From Hydrogenophaga intermedia (lineage in GTDB: Bacteria > Pseudomonadota > Gammaproteobacteria > Burkholderiales > Burkholderiaceae_C): a stretch of DNA of 25,726 nucleotides. This document shows, piece by piece, positions 1-8,188 of the stretch (the first letter of the stretch is position 1; each line of letters starts with the position of its first letter). The stretch covers positions 1 through 25,726 of the forward strand of contig CAMBOY010000005.1 in NCBI GenBank assembly GCA_945869245.1. The letters run 5' to 3'. The notes below the pieces were generated by a model that saw nothing but the letters and a program-made list of their open reading frames with translations, was not told the DNA's origin and ran no database searches. The position numbers and the translations under genes were made by a program.

Positions 1-87
1 CAGACCACTGGCGGTGGTGCTGCGAACAAAGTCGCCTCGGCACTTGAGTTTGCCGAAGAACTGAACAGGCACGTCGTGTCGGCTCAT
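1..87 (-). CDS. tagF: TagF, T6SS accessory protein (N-terminus only, cut by window edge)
   Basis: The first 29 codons of a minus-strand gene are visible. They read MSRHDVPVQFFGKL, then KCRGDFVR. The pattern F-G-K-L-x-x-R-G-D-F-V-R close to the N-terminus is typical of TagF (also called ImpM/SciT), a cytoplasmic post-translational modulator of T6SS assembly that is often encoded next to tssM. The ATG (87..85) overlaps the tssM stop codon (86..84) as ATGA, so the two genes are probably translationally coupled. The rest of the gene lies outside the window, so intactness and any fusion to a PppA-type phosphatase domain cannot be judged. Confidence 0.85.
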   Translation of the reverse strand, partial: MSRHDVPVQFFGKLKCRGDFVRSTTASGL

Positions 88-3000
88 GAACCCGCTCCCG
101 CCACAGCACCATCACCGGCTACCCGGGCTGGCAATTGCAGCCCCAGCAAACCGTTGCGGCCTTTGCCGCCCGCTTGTGCGCCAGGTTGAGAGATCACCCG
201 CAACCAGATCGACACCGTCTGCCCATCTTTGCTCCAGCTCAGCTGGTTGTTGCCGTCGGGCATGCGCTCGCGCTTGGCCTGCGCAAACAAGCGCTCCAGG
301 CCAAAGGCGCCAGGTTCGTTGAAGATTTCCACCGTGCGACCGTCGTTGGTCACCGCAGATATCCGCACACCCGGCGTGCCTGCAGGGTTGGGCCAGAAGA
401 AGTTGGTCCAAGCCGCTGCGGTGTTGCGGTAGCGCAGCTGCTGACCGTCGATCTCGATGGTGTACTCCAACAAGCCCGATACGCCTTGCGGCAAGATTTG
501 GAACACAGTTCGGGCCGCCGCGCTCGGATCGGAGCCGCCGCCGGCCGCACCGTCCAAAGGCAGCACCCAAGCGCCAAAACCCGAGAGGAAATCCGGTGTC
601 AGCTTGACGCCTTGGTCGGCCCAGGTTTTGGGCACCAGCACATCGCCACGGCGAATCACCAAGGGCCCCAGGGTGTCGGTCGCGAACTTGGCAATCGAGC
701 CATCGGCACCAAAGGTCTTGGCGATATCAGCCGGTGCCGCTTCGGTGCGTGAGTTCTTGTCGAACGGGTATTTGTTGGCCAAGTTCTGCTGGAACGGCTC
801 GTACACCTGCGCGGTCCACACCCGGTTGATTTCGGTCTCCACCGGCTGCGTCATCACCGCAAACGCGCTGATCAGCGGCCGCACCAGCAGCGGGCGCAGG
901 GCGGCGCGCGCCGAGTCGCTCATGCCCACCAGCATCTGCTCGTCCACATACTTCAGCACATTGGCCAGCTCGGAAGTCCCTTCATTGAGGGTGCTCGACA
1001 TCAACTCCTTGACCGCTGGTCCAGGATCGCCTTGGTTTTTGATTTTGTTGAAGCGTGTGCGCACCTTGCTCATGGCGTCTAAATAGCCGGCCAACATGGT
1101 GGGGCTGTTGTCGCGCGACATCATGATCTTCTGCAGCGCTTGGAACTCTCGCCCAATCGGCCCCATCGGCACTTCGGCCCGGCCGGCGTTGAGGTTGACG
1201 TTGACCTCGACCCGAGACGGGGCTTGGCGCAGGATGGTTTGCTTGAACCATTGCATAAAGCCCTGCTGGGTTTTGCCCAGACGCTCATTGAGCAGAGACG
1301 GGTTGTCCCATGAGGTCTGGTCGTACAGCGCCTCCATCAACTTGCGCAGCGGTGACAGCGTCGGGTCGCCCAGCACATCCATGTGCTTGGCCGCCTCCTC
1401 AAAAGAGGCAAACTCGGTCACGGTGATGCCCTGCAAAAAACGCTGCCATTCGGCAACGTACTCGGTTTTGTACATCTCGGTCAGCGTCTTGCGGATCTGA
1501 TCCGGACTGCCTTCGAGCGACAGGTCGTCGCGCGACGCGGTGCGCAGCACCCAGTCCACGCTTTGCAGCTCTTCATCGGCCGCCTTCTTGATCGCCGCCT
1601 CGACAAAATCCGACCACGCCTCGCGGGTGAAGGCACCCGAGATCGCATAACTGCCTTGCAACGATTGCACCGGCACATCGCCCACCAACCGGGCCACGGT
1701 CACCGACGGATAGCGGGTCGATGCGCGGGCCTTGATGCTGGAGTACACCCGCTCACGCGCCGGCATGCCGCGCACCACCTTGCGCAGGTTCTCGCGCGTC
1801 TGGTCGAGCAGGGCCAGGTTGTTTTGCACCACCGGGTATTCGGCGGTGTGCAGGTTTTCCACCGAAAACGACACCACTTGCTCAGCACTCTGAATCAAGC
1901 GCTCCACCGGCATGGAGCCACGGTTTTGCTCCAGCCAGCCGCGCCAGAAGCGGCTGATTTGGTCGACCAGATGCCCAGATTCCATGTACTGCTTGTCGCC
2001 GAGCATCAGGTAGGTCTTGAGGGCGTTGTATGCGTCCTCGACATTGGTCGGCGAGGCTTGCACCACACCTTTGTTGACCACAGGCGCCGCGGCGGTTGCC
2101 TGGATGCCCACGGCAGCCGATTCCGGCACGCGTGTCATGGGCTGCAACGCACTGGCGTTGGCGTTGACCTCACCGAGGTACTTCTCAATCGCCTGCGCCA
2201 CCGGCTTGAGCATGAGCTGCTCCACACCACGGAAATACTCTTTGCGCAGATGGGCTTCGATCGCGTCCCCCTGGTAGAGCCCCAAGCCCACGGATATCGG
2301 CCGGTCGGTTTTCCATTTCTCCAACTGGCGTATGCGGTCGTGCAAGATCGACATGGCCTCCAGCCGCGCCGGCAGATCGACCTGCTCGCCTTGCAGGCGC
2401 ACCGCGCGCTCCAAATCGGCCGCCACCTGCTGCATCAACTGGCGGTTGGCCAAATAGGCCGAGGCCCAGCCACCGAGCGCCAGCGCCAGTACCAGCACCG
2501 CAGCAGCGAACACACCCGCGCGCAAGTGGCGCTTGCGTCGGCTGGTGTACTGCTTGACCAAGTCGCGGTCGGCAAACACCACTTTGGAGAACAAGTTGCG
2601 CAAGAAAAACGGCTGCTGCGCGTGCTCGCTGCGGCCGTCGCTCGCCCCTTTGGCGTCGAGCTCAAAGTGCTGCGCCATGGCTTGGCTGGCGCGCGAAAAT
2701 CCCTCGCCCTCTTGCACCGAGCTGGTGAAGTAAAAGCCGCGGAAAATAGGACGAAACTGGTAGGGGTTGTCCTCAAACAGCGTCGACAGAAAGGCCCGCA
2801 AATTCGGCTTGAGCGCGGCAAACTCCAGCGGGAAAGACAACACACTGGGCGACAGCGCTTTGCCGTGGCTCAGCGACATGGTGGCTAGCAACTGCTCGGT
2901 CAGGCCCTCGCGAAGCTCGTCAAAGTGTTTGTCGAACTGGCCCAGCACGTCGGCCTTTTGTTCCGGGTCATAGGGCAAGGTGGCACCCCAGACGCGGTCG

Positions 3001-3833
3001 CGCTCTTGTGGGTCGAGCGAGTCAAAAAAGGCCTGAAAACCCGAGATCAAATCGGCCTTGGTGAACAGCACATACACCGGGGCAAAAATCTCCAATTCCT
3101 CGGTCAGCTCTTGCACCCGTTGGCGCAGATTTTTTGCCAGCTGAATCGTCTGCTCGGCCTTGGCGTTGGCCAGCTCCGACACACTGACCGCCATCAGAAT
3201 GCCGTTGATCGGCGCTTTTTTCCGATGTTTTTTCAGCAGGCTCAAAAAGCCCAGCCATTCAGAACGGTCCTCTTCGTGCACCGAATAGCGACCAGCGGTG
3301 TCGAGCAAAATGCCCTCGGTGGTGAAAAACCAGTCGCAGTTGCGGGTGCCGCCAATGCCTTGGATGATGGCGCCCGCCTTGTCGGCAAACGGAAACTTCA
3401 AGCCCGATTGCACCACCGCCGTGCTTTTGCCCGCTGCGGGGTTGCCGATCACCATGTACCAGGGCAGCTCATACAGAGCGGCGCGGCCCGTGGTTTGTCC
3501 CAAGCGCGAGGTTTTGATGGTCTTGACCGCCTCTTCCATGCGCTGGCGGATTTCGTCGAACTCGTCGCGCCGGCGCGATGGCAGCATCTCTCGGGCCTCC
3601 TGGGCGTCGCTGTCGATCGCTTGCTCCAGTTGGCGGCTGGCGCGGTACGCGCTCCAGCGGTCCCACGACCATTTGAGCAACCACAGCAGCAGCAAGACGC
3701 CCAGCACACCGGCGGCGTAAATCAAGGCCACCTCCAGCGCTTTGGCACCCAAGAACAAAAACGCCGCCAACGCAGCCAAGCCGATGACACCGATCACCCG
3801 GGTGTCAAACAGCAATGTCCAAAATCGTTGCAT
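84..3833 (-). CDS. tssM: TssM (IcmF-type) inner-membrane protein of the T6SS envelope complex
   Basis: TssM spans the inner membrane and periplasm and joins TssL to the outer-membrane lipoprotein TssJ. The 1249-residue protein has the family's usual size. It has two N-terminal membrane helices (about residues 14-30 and 36-55), then a cytoplasmic GTPase-like domain with an intact Walker A, GNPAAGKST, near residue 130. A third helix lies near residue 445, followed by a periplasmic region of about 800 residues. I place the start at ATG 3833. The in-frame TTG six bases upstream (3839) directly abuts the likely ribosome-binding site AAGGTGA, whereas the ATG sits six bases from it. Upstream, 26 bp away, is the ketosynthase-like membrane protein gene. 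Downstream, tagF overlaps by four bases. Identification is firm. Whether ATP/GTP is hydrolysed cannot be told from sequence. Confidence 0.97.
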   Translation of the reverse strand: MQRFWTLLFDTRVIGVIGLAALAAFLFLGAKALEVALIYAAGVLGVLLLLWLLKWSWDRWSAYRASRQLEQAIDSDAQEAREMLPSRRRDEFDEIRQRMEEAVKTIKTSRLGQTTGRAALYELPWYMVIGNPAAGKSTAVVQSGLKFPFADKAGAIIQGIGGTRNCDWFFTTEGILLDTAGRYSVHEEDRSEWLGFLSLLKKHRKKAPINGILMAVSVSELANAKAEQTIQLAKNLRQRVQELTEELEIFAPVYVLFTKADLISGFQAFFDSLDPQERDRVWGATLPYDPEQKADVLGQFDKHFDELREGLTEQLLATMSLSHGKALSPSVLSFPLEFAALKPNLRAFLSTLFEDNPYQFRPIFRGFYFTSSVQEGEGFSRASQAMAQHFELDAKGASDGRSEHAQQPFFLRNLFSKVVFADRDLVKQYTSRRKRHLRAGVFAAAVLVLALALGGWASAYLANRQLMQQVAADLERAVRLQGEQVDLPARLEAMSILHDRIRQLEKWKTDRPISVGLGLYQGDAIEAHLRKEYFRGVEQLMLKPVAQAIEKYLGEVNANASALQPMTRVPESAAVGIQATAAAPVVNKGVVQASPTNVEDAYNALKTYLMLGDKQYMESGHLVDQISRFWRGWLEQNRGSMPVERLIQSAEQVVSFSVENLHTAEYPVVQNNLALLDQTRENLRKVVRGMPARERVYSSIKARASTRYPSVTVARLVGDVPVQSLQGSYAISGAFTREAWSDFVEAAIKKAADEELQSVDWVLRTASRDDLSLEGSPDQIRKTLTEMYKTEYVAEWQRFLQGITVTEFASFEEAAKHMDVLGDPTLSPLRKLMEALYDQTSWDNPSLLNERLGKTQQGFMQWFKQTILRQAPSRVEVNVNLNAGRAEVPMGPIGREFQALQKIMMSRDNSPTMLAGYLDAMSKVRTRFNKIKNQGDPGPAVKELMSSTLNEGTSELANVLKYVDEQMLVGMSDSARAALRPLLVRPLISAFAVMTQPVETEINRVWTAQVYEPFQQNLANKYPFDKNSRTEAAPADIAKTFGADGSIAKFATDTLGPLVIRRGDVLVPKTWADQGVKLTPDFLSGFGAWVLPLDGAAGGGSDPSAAARTVFQILPQGVSGLLEYTIEIDGQQLRYRNTAAAWTNFFWPNPAGTPGVRISAVTNDGRTVEIFNEPGAFGLERLFAQAKRERMPDGNNQLSWSKDGQTVSIWLRVISQPGAQAGGKGRNGLLGLQLPARVAGDGAVAGAGS

Positions 3834-3859
3834 ACACAATCACCTTACAAGCATTCAAA

Positions 3860-5311
3860 TCAGTTGGCGCTCACGCCCGGCTTGATCACCAGAGCCATGC
3901 GGTCGTGCGCATCGGCTTGGGACAACACCACACAGGGCCTGGCTTCCTTCGCGCTCCACGCCGCCGCCGCAGCCACCGACACCAAGGCGCTGGCACACCC
4001 CAGATGCCCCGTCACAGCGGCCAACAAAGCCATGTCTTCCACCGGGTCGAGATGCGGCATGCGCTCCAACGCCACGCCGTACAGCTCGGTGGCCCGGTTG
4101 GAATGGCTATCCGCATCACAAATCACATTGGCGACCTGCTCAGCGGGCAGGTCGGCGGTTTGCATCGCCTGGTCGAACACCGCTTGCAAGACCAAATGGT
4201 CGACCTTGCCAGGCGCTTCAATGGGTTTGTCGCGGCGCGCCACCGCAGGCCGGTGCAGGTACACGCTGTGATCGTCCGCATCCGGCCACGGCGCCCAGCC
4301 CTCGGGCGCGAGCAACAAGGCCGCTGCGGCCTCCGACGGCAACCGACCACGCGGCTGATCGGGCTGTACCAACAGACAGCCTTGTGCGCTCCAACGGTCC
4401 ACCACCGTCTGGTCCAGCGACGAACTCATCCCCAGCATCAATCCCCACATGGGTTGCCCCATCCGTGCGGCGCTCAGCAGCACCTGATCGGCTTTTAACC
4501 ACAACGCTTCCGAACTGCCACCCACCACATCCGCTAGGCACTCCCAGCGCTCGGCATGTGGCGCCAAGGCGTGGGCCGTCCACTGCAGCACCAACTCGCG
4601 CATGGCCTCTTGTTCGGCGGGGCTCCAGGTGGGCTCACACACCAGCAGCAAGCGCAGCGGCTGGGCTGCGCGCTCGTGTACAGCGCCGTGCTCGGCGTCC
4701 TCGGTCGTCCACTCCAACAGGTATTGCAGCGGCGGTTGCAGGGCCTGGTGCGCCATGCCCAGCGCTCGCAGCCAAGCGGGGCTCGGCCCCCCTTGGTTGT
4801 CCAGCGCACGCCACGCCGCCGATTGCACAAAGCCCGGTACCTCTTGCCACAAACTGTCGGCCTCTTGGTGCCAGTCCTGCGCCGAACGCACCGACAGCAC
4901 CGGCAGCCCCTGGGTGTCCACCAGCTCGGCGTCGGGCTGCGGCAACGGTTCACCATCTCGCGCCGCGTCGAGCACATCTTGCGGCTGCTCCGCCATCGGC
5001 AGCGCCACCCCAGTCTGCACCACGCGCCAGGTGCGCCGGCGTTCTGCGTCGTTGCCCGCTGGCGGGTCGGCCGCTGGCGCCGCGTTCGCCGCAGCGTCGG
5101 CCTGTGAAGCCGCGTCCGCGCTGCGCACGCCGTTCCACGCCCAGCGCGCAGCCAGCGCCAACACAAACAGGGTTATGGGCAGCAGCACCAGGTACTTGAC
5201 CAAGTCGGCCTCTTGCACATCGGCTGTGCGCCCCTGCCACGCCCACAGCACACCCAGCCAGGTCAGACAACAGACCGCGAGCAGCAAAAACAAAGAACGG
5301 CCAATGGACAT
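3860..5311 (-). CDS. T6SS-associated membrane protein with ketosynthase-like C-terminal region, function unknown
   Basis: This is a 483-residue protein not confidently recognised by name. It has two N-terminal hydrophobic segments (about residues 5-25 and 38-57), then an Ala/Asp-rich linker (about 64-90) and a soluble region to the end. In the C-terminal half, GRLPSEAAAALLLA (about 322) and VTGHLGCASALVSVAAA (about 433) resemble the GEGAAALVLE and GHxLGAAG segments of beta-ketoacyl synthases (thiolase fold). No DTACSSS-like catalytic-cysteine motif is seen, so a non-enzymatic scaffold is likely. The start ATG (5311..5309) shares one base with the PAAR stop codon (TGATG). A longer in-frame ORF begins at 5356 but would run 45 bp into the PAAR gene. 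Its place between PAAR and tssM suggests a role in spike loading or membrane-complex docking. A Tla3-like (DUF2875) effector adaptor is an alternative I cannot exclude. Confidence 0.7.
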   Translation of the reverse strand: MSIGRSLFLLLAVCCLTWLGVLWAWQGRTADVQEADLVKYLVLLPITLFVLALAARWAWNGVRSADAASQADAAANAAPAADPPAGNDAERRRTWRVVQTGVALPMAEQPQDVLDAARDGEPLPQPDAELVDTQGLPVLSVRSAQDWHQEADSLWQEVPGFVQSAAWRALDNQGGPSPAWLRALGMAHQALQPPLQYLLEWTTEDAEHGAVHERAAQPLRLLLVCEPTWSPAEQEAMRELVLQWTAHALAPHAERWECLADVVGGSSEALWLKADQVLLSAARMGQPMWGLMLGMSSSLDQTVVDRWSAQGCLLVQPDQPRGRLPSEAAAALLLAPEGWAPWPDADDHSVYLHRPAVARRDKPIEAPGKVDHLVLQAVFDQAMQTADLPAEQVANVICDADSHSNRATELYGVALERMPHLDPVEDMALLAAVTGHLGCASALVSVAAAAAWSAKEARPCVVLSQADAHDRMALVIKPGVSAN

Positions 5312-5577
5312 CAGTCGATTGCGGTGGCTTGGGACGACAGCAAGGTCGCTCCGCAAGCGGTTTTATCGCCGTGGCGGGCAGCGGGTGCGCCGTCGATGAT
5401 GCAAGTCGGATCGCCCGAGACGATCACTGTGACACCGCCGTGCCCACGGATGGGACAGGTCACCTTGTCACCGACCCGCGCAATCGGCTTGCCGCCCACC
5501 GTGCTGCTTGCTGAGCCCTGGATCACGGTGCCTCCGTGGCTGGTGGAGTCGCCCACCAAGATAAACGGTCGTCCCAT
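5311..5577 (-). CDS. PAAR-domain spike-tip protein
   Basis: An 88-residue protein that is essentially one PAAR domain. It shows the glycine-rich repeats typical of the family: GKPIARVGDKVTCPIRGHGG near residue 30 and GAPAARHGDKTACGA near residue 64. Conserved His/Cys residues could bind the metal at the cone tip. PAAR proteins sharpen the VgrG trimer and often carry effectors, but this one has no extension and is a bare tip. The start is ATG 5577, preceded by GGGAG at seven bases; the GTG immediately upstream (5580) is less suitable. It lies 39 bp after the M15 peptidase gene and overlaps the next gene by one base. Which of the two VgrGs it caps is not visible from sequence. Confidence 0.93.
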   Translation of the reverse strand: MGRPFILVGDSTSHGGTVIQGSASSTVGGKPIARVGDKVTCPIRGHGGVTVIVSGDPTCIIDGAPAARHGDKTACGATLLSSQATAID

Positions 5578-5616
5578 CACAACACTCCCATGTTCAATCG
5601 GTTCATACGTTTCAAC

Positions 5617-6492
5617 TCATTCACCATACTCTGACGCGGCGGCACCTGCGGCCTTGAGCACACCGGGGCGCCGCAACTCGACATGGCCGTAATCCTTGAT
5701 GGACCGCCAGGCGCCACCCCAGGTCAAACCCAAGGAAACAGACACCTGGCCATACAGCTCATAGCCACGCATGGCCCAGGGGTCGCGCTCCGTAATCACC
5801 AGCTTGCCGTCGCGCATGAACGCACTGTCGGCCGCCAGGCCAAACTGGTGGTAGCTGCGAAACGCGCCGGCCCGCGTCACGTGTCCGCCCTGCGCGGCCA
5901 GCTGGGCTTGCCGCTGCGGACTGCGATAGCCCTCAAGTAACACCATGTCGTAGCCGTGCTGCTCCTTCATGATGCGAAACACCATCAGCAAACGCTGGGC
6001 AAACTCCGGATCGAGCAACGCCCAGTCGCGGCTGGCAAAACGCACCGCCGGACGCACCTGTTCCACCTCGCGGGTGGTGAACACCTCGGGCGGCAAGGGT
6101 GCAGGTGGCACCAGGCGCTCGCCAGCGAGCAAGGCCGCCACCCGCTCGTCGGGCACCCGCACGTCGGTGTGGTCGAACATGCTCACACCTGTGGCCGATC
6201 GCCACCACACGGCCACTGCGGGCACCAAGACCAGCAAGGGCAGTGAATACATCACCAAGCGCTTGTGCGCCACCACCCAATCCCATCCCCTTTTTCCAAC
6301 ATCGGCCGCCGAGGCACCGACCGCGCCAGCGCCGTGCACCGCCTGCTGCCCGCCACGACCGACGCGCGCAGTCGCCTGCAGGCAGCGGCGCCAGCCGTTG
6401 CCCAACAAGGACCTGGCTCTGGGAACAAACACCAGAGCCAGGGCAAAAGAGGCGAGAGAGAAGTAGGCCAGAAGCCAAAACAAGGTTCTCAA
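5617..6492 (-). CDS. M15-family peptidoglycan peptidase, membrane-anchored (TagX-like)
   Basis: This 291-residue protein has two hydrophobic segments (about 3-22 and 78-97) and a C-terminal zinc-peptidase domain of the VanY/M15 type. The signature residues are visible: EGYRSPQRQAQL (187-198), the zinc-binding SYHQFGLAAD with H215 and D222, and DYGHVE with D267 and H270. M15 enzymes cleave peptide stems in peptidoglycan. In Acinetobacter, TagX from this family is encoded in the T6SS cluster and is needed for apparatus biogenesis. By analogy this enzyme probably opens the cell's own wall for the membrane complex, since it has membrane anchors and no adjacent immunity gene. A secreted effector is less likely. 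The start is TTG 6492: an in-frame stop (TAA, 6501..6499) lies just upstream, and the first ATG (residue 81) would remove the first membrane segment. No clear ribosome-binding site is seen. Confidence 0.85.
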   Translation of the reverse strand: MRTLFWLLAYFSLASFALALVFVPRARSLLGNGWRRCLQATARVGRGGQQAVHGAGAVGASAADVGKRGWDWVVAHKRLVMYSLPLLVLVPAVAVWWRSATGVSMFDHTDVRVPDERVAALLAGERLVPPAPLPPEVFTTREVEQVRPAVRFASRDWALLDPEFAQRLLMVFRIMKEQHGYDMVLLEGYRSPQRQAQLAAQGGHVTRAGAFRSYHQFGLAADSAFMRDGKLVITERDPWAMRGYELYGQVSVSLGLTWGGAWRSIKDYGHVELRRPGVLKAAGAAASEYGE

Positions 6493-6601
6493 TTTCGTTT
6501 ATTTTTTTGTGATTTATGAATATTAAGAAATGCGGTTCTCTGAGTATGCCAAAATTAAAGTACTAGAAAATACAAACCCTAGGGAACCACCGCGTCGCGC
6601 C
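6493..6601. promoter_or_regulatory. Divergent intergenic region between M15 peptidase and the Ala/Pro-rich membrane protein
   Basis: This stretch of about 109 bp separates two divergent genes. It is markedly AT-rich in its first 70 bp (T-run near 6501-6508, then ATTAAGAAA and AAAATTAAAG), in contrast to the GC-rich coding DNA on both sides. It must hold start signals for both directions. I could not find a convincing -35/-10 pair with correct spacing on either strand, so no individual promoter is called. An ATG at 6530 opens the plus-strand frame early, but that leader has the composition of non-coding DNA. Confidence 0.4.
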
Positions 6602-7522
6602 ATGAATCCGGATTCCGCACCCCACAACCTCCCGGCCGAAAGCCGCCCCTCCTTGCTTGGCGGCGGCGCCAGACTGGTGGACCGCGTGAACATTCTTGAA
6701 GCGGTCGATGCCAAGCCCAAAAAAGGCCCGTCGCTGTCGCCGCTGCTCGGTGTGGTGCTGCTGGTGGGTGTGGGTTTGTCGGCCGCCTTGGGCGCGGTGC
6801 ACTGGTTGCGCTCCAGCGATCTGGCAAACAGCCCACTGGCCTCGACCCAGCCCGCCGAAGTACAGCTAGCGGCGGTGGCCGCAGCGCCCGCTGTCGCCAG
6901 TGCGCCGCGCGCAGAGGCTGCGCCCAGCGTCGCCCAAACCCCGCCCACCCCCACACGCCCGGTCGCAGCAGACCCCGTGGCCAGCGCCGCACCGGCGGTG
7001 GCGGTGGCAAGCGCCCCAGCGCCCGTTGTGGCTGCGCCAGTGGCCGCCGCGCCACCACCAGCCCCCCCAATCCGTATCGCTGCCGCCCCGGCACCCCAAG
7101 CGGCTGCACCCGCCGCCAAGCCCGAACCAACGCGTGCCAAGGCCTCGACGGCTGTGGCAGCCGCCGCGCCGCGCGACGCCGCGCAGGCCACCCAATCGGC
7201 CTTGCGCAGCTTGGCCGCACCGCCACAAGTGGTGGCGGTGGCCACCCGACCCAGCACAGCACCAGCCCCGAGCAGCGAGGCCCGGGCCAGCCAACAAAAA
7301 CCCGACGTCGAGTTGATCAACGCCATCATGCGGCATGTGAGCCAGAGCACCGACAACGGCATCACCATCTCCGGCTTGGTCAAACAGTGCATGAACAGCG
7401 ACGACATTGAAAGCCTGATGTGCCGCCGCCGGGTGTGCGACGGCAACTGGGGCAACAGCAGCGCGTGCCCCATGGCCATGGCGCCACGCGCGGCCCGCAG
7501 CGCCGCACTGGCCGCCCAGTAA
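6602..7522 (+). CDS. Single-pass membrane protein with Ala/Pro-rich linker and Cys-containing C-terminal domain, function unknown
   Basis: This 306-residue protein is not recognised. The N-terminal 45 residues are hydrophilic, followed by one hydrophobic helix (about 46-69). A long Ala/Pro/Val-rich low-complexity stretch (about 75-240) leads to a compact C-terminal region with four cysteines (in KQCMNSD, LMCRRRVCDG and SACPM) that could form disulfides. The predicted topology is N-in with the C-terminal part in the periplasm. It is the only plus-strand gene inside the leftward half of the cluster, divergent from the M15 peptidase and convergent with tae4 (45 bp between stops). Start choice: ATG 6602 begins GC-rich coding-like sequence, while ATG 6530 would add 24 residues from AT-rich DNA. 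Neither has a strong ribosome-binding site. Possible roles are wall or envelope-complex interaction, or protection against the neighbouring amidase; neither is proven. Confidence 0.65.
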   Translation: MNPDSAPHNLPAESRPSLLGGGARLVDRVNILEAVDAKPKKGPSLSPLLGVVLLVGVGLSAALGAVHWLRSSDLANSPLASTQPAEVQLAAVAAAPAVASAPRAEAAPSVAQTPPTPTRPVAADPVASAAPAVAVASAPAPVVAAPVAAAPPPAPPIRIAAAPAPQAAAPAAKPEPTRAKASTAVAAAAPRDAAQATQSALRSLAAPPQVVAVATRPSTAPAPSSEARASQQKPDVELINAIMRHVSQSTDNGITISGLVKQCMNSDDIESLMCRRRVCDGNWGNSSACPMAMAPRAARSAALAAQ

Positions 7523-7567
7523 GCGGCAGCGCCGCCCACCGAGCCCCAAGCCGCCCGCACGCCTGGC

Positions 7568-8188
7568 TTACTTCAACTCCCACAACAAGACCTCGGTGGT
7601 CTTGGCGTCGGGGAACGGTTGCTCTTCACCACTGGGCGCTTCGGGCTGCGGCTCATGGGTGAAATAGTCGCGGTCGGCGCACTGGGCACCGTCCCACAAC
7701 GTGATGTGACCGCCCGCACTGGGCCAGCCCGACACCACAAAGGCCATCACGCCTTTTTTTCCAGCGAACTGGGCACGCACATCCCGTCCATTGGCGGCCA
7801 CCACCAACTCGGCCGCACCCCAGTTGCGCTGGATGCAGGCCAGCATGTCGTCAAAGGTCATCACATAGCGCTTGCCATCGGCGCCGCTGGCCTGTCGCCC
7901 CGCTGAGGCGTGGGCCAAATGGACGCCTGCGTAATTCAGCGACCGGCTCAAGCGCACAGCGCAGGCCAAATCGACCGGCTTGGGCGGCTCGGGCTCGGGC
8001 TTTTCATCGGGCCGCAAGCGCTTTTTGACCGGCTCACGGTACAAGTCGCCCACCTCACCGGCGATCAAGGCGTGCACATCGCGCTCGGAACCGCGCGGGT
8101 AGTTGGACCACATGTCGACAAACGGCGGGCGCCGCACCACCACGCTAGCCGTTGCGCCACCGGCGCGTGCAATCACTGAAGCGTTCAT
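7568..8188 (-). CDS. tae4: Tae4-family T6SS amidase effector
   Basis: A 206-residue protein matching the Tae4 pattern of papain-like (NlpC/P60-related) peptidoglycan amidases, which cut the D-Glu to mDAP bond in target-cell wall. Visible landmarks are PPFVDMWSNYP (21-31), the catalytic-cysteine segment LACAVRLSRSLN (C76), the GKRYV strand (105-109) and the catalytic histidine in GGHITLWDG (H161), with acidic residues D166 and D172 after it. There is no signal peptide, as expected for T6SS cargo. An N-terminal extension of about 20 residues and a Pro/Glu/Lys-rich insertion (about 53-72) precede the catalytic cysteine. The ATG (8188..8186) overlaps the vgrG stop as ATGA, so it is co-translated with, and probably delivered by, that VgrG. 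No Tai4-like immunity gene follows; after a 45-bp gap comes a convergent unrelated gene. Confidence 0.88.
   Translation of the reverse strand: MNASVIARAGGATASVVVRRPPFVDMWSNYPRGSERDVHALIAGEVGDLYREPVKKRLRPDEKPEPEPPKPVDLACAVRLSRSLNYAGVHLAHASAGRQASGADGKRYVMTFDDMLACIQRNWGAAELVVAANGRDVRAQFAGKKGVMAFVVSGWPSAGGHITLWDGAQCADRDYFTHEPQPEAPSGEEQPFPDAKTTEVLLWELK

Noticed and set aside
1383..4271. Long plus-strand open frames opposite tssM
   Set aside because: These are shadow frames; the minus strand encodes an intact TssM throughout.
6530..6601. N-terminal extension of the 306-aa membrane protein from ATG 6530
   Set aside because: The segment is AT-rich and non-coding in character, lies in the divergent promoter region and lacks a good ribosome-binding site; kept only as an alternative start.
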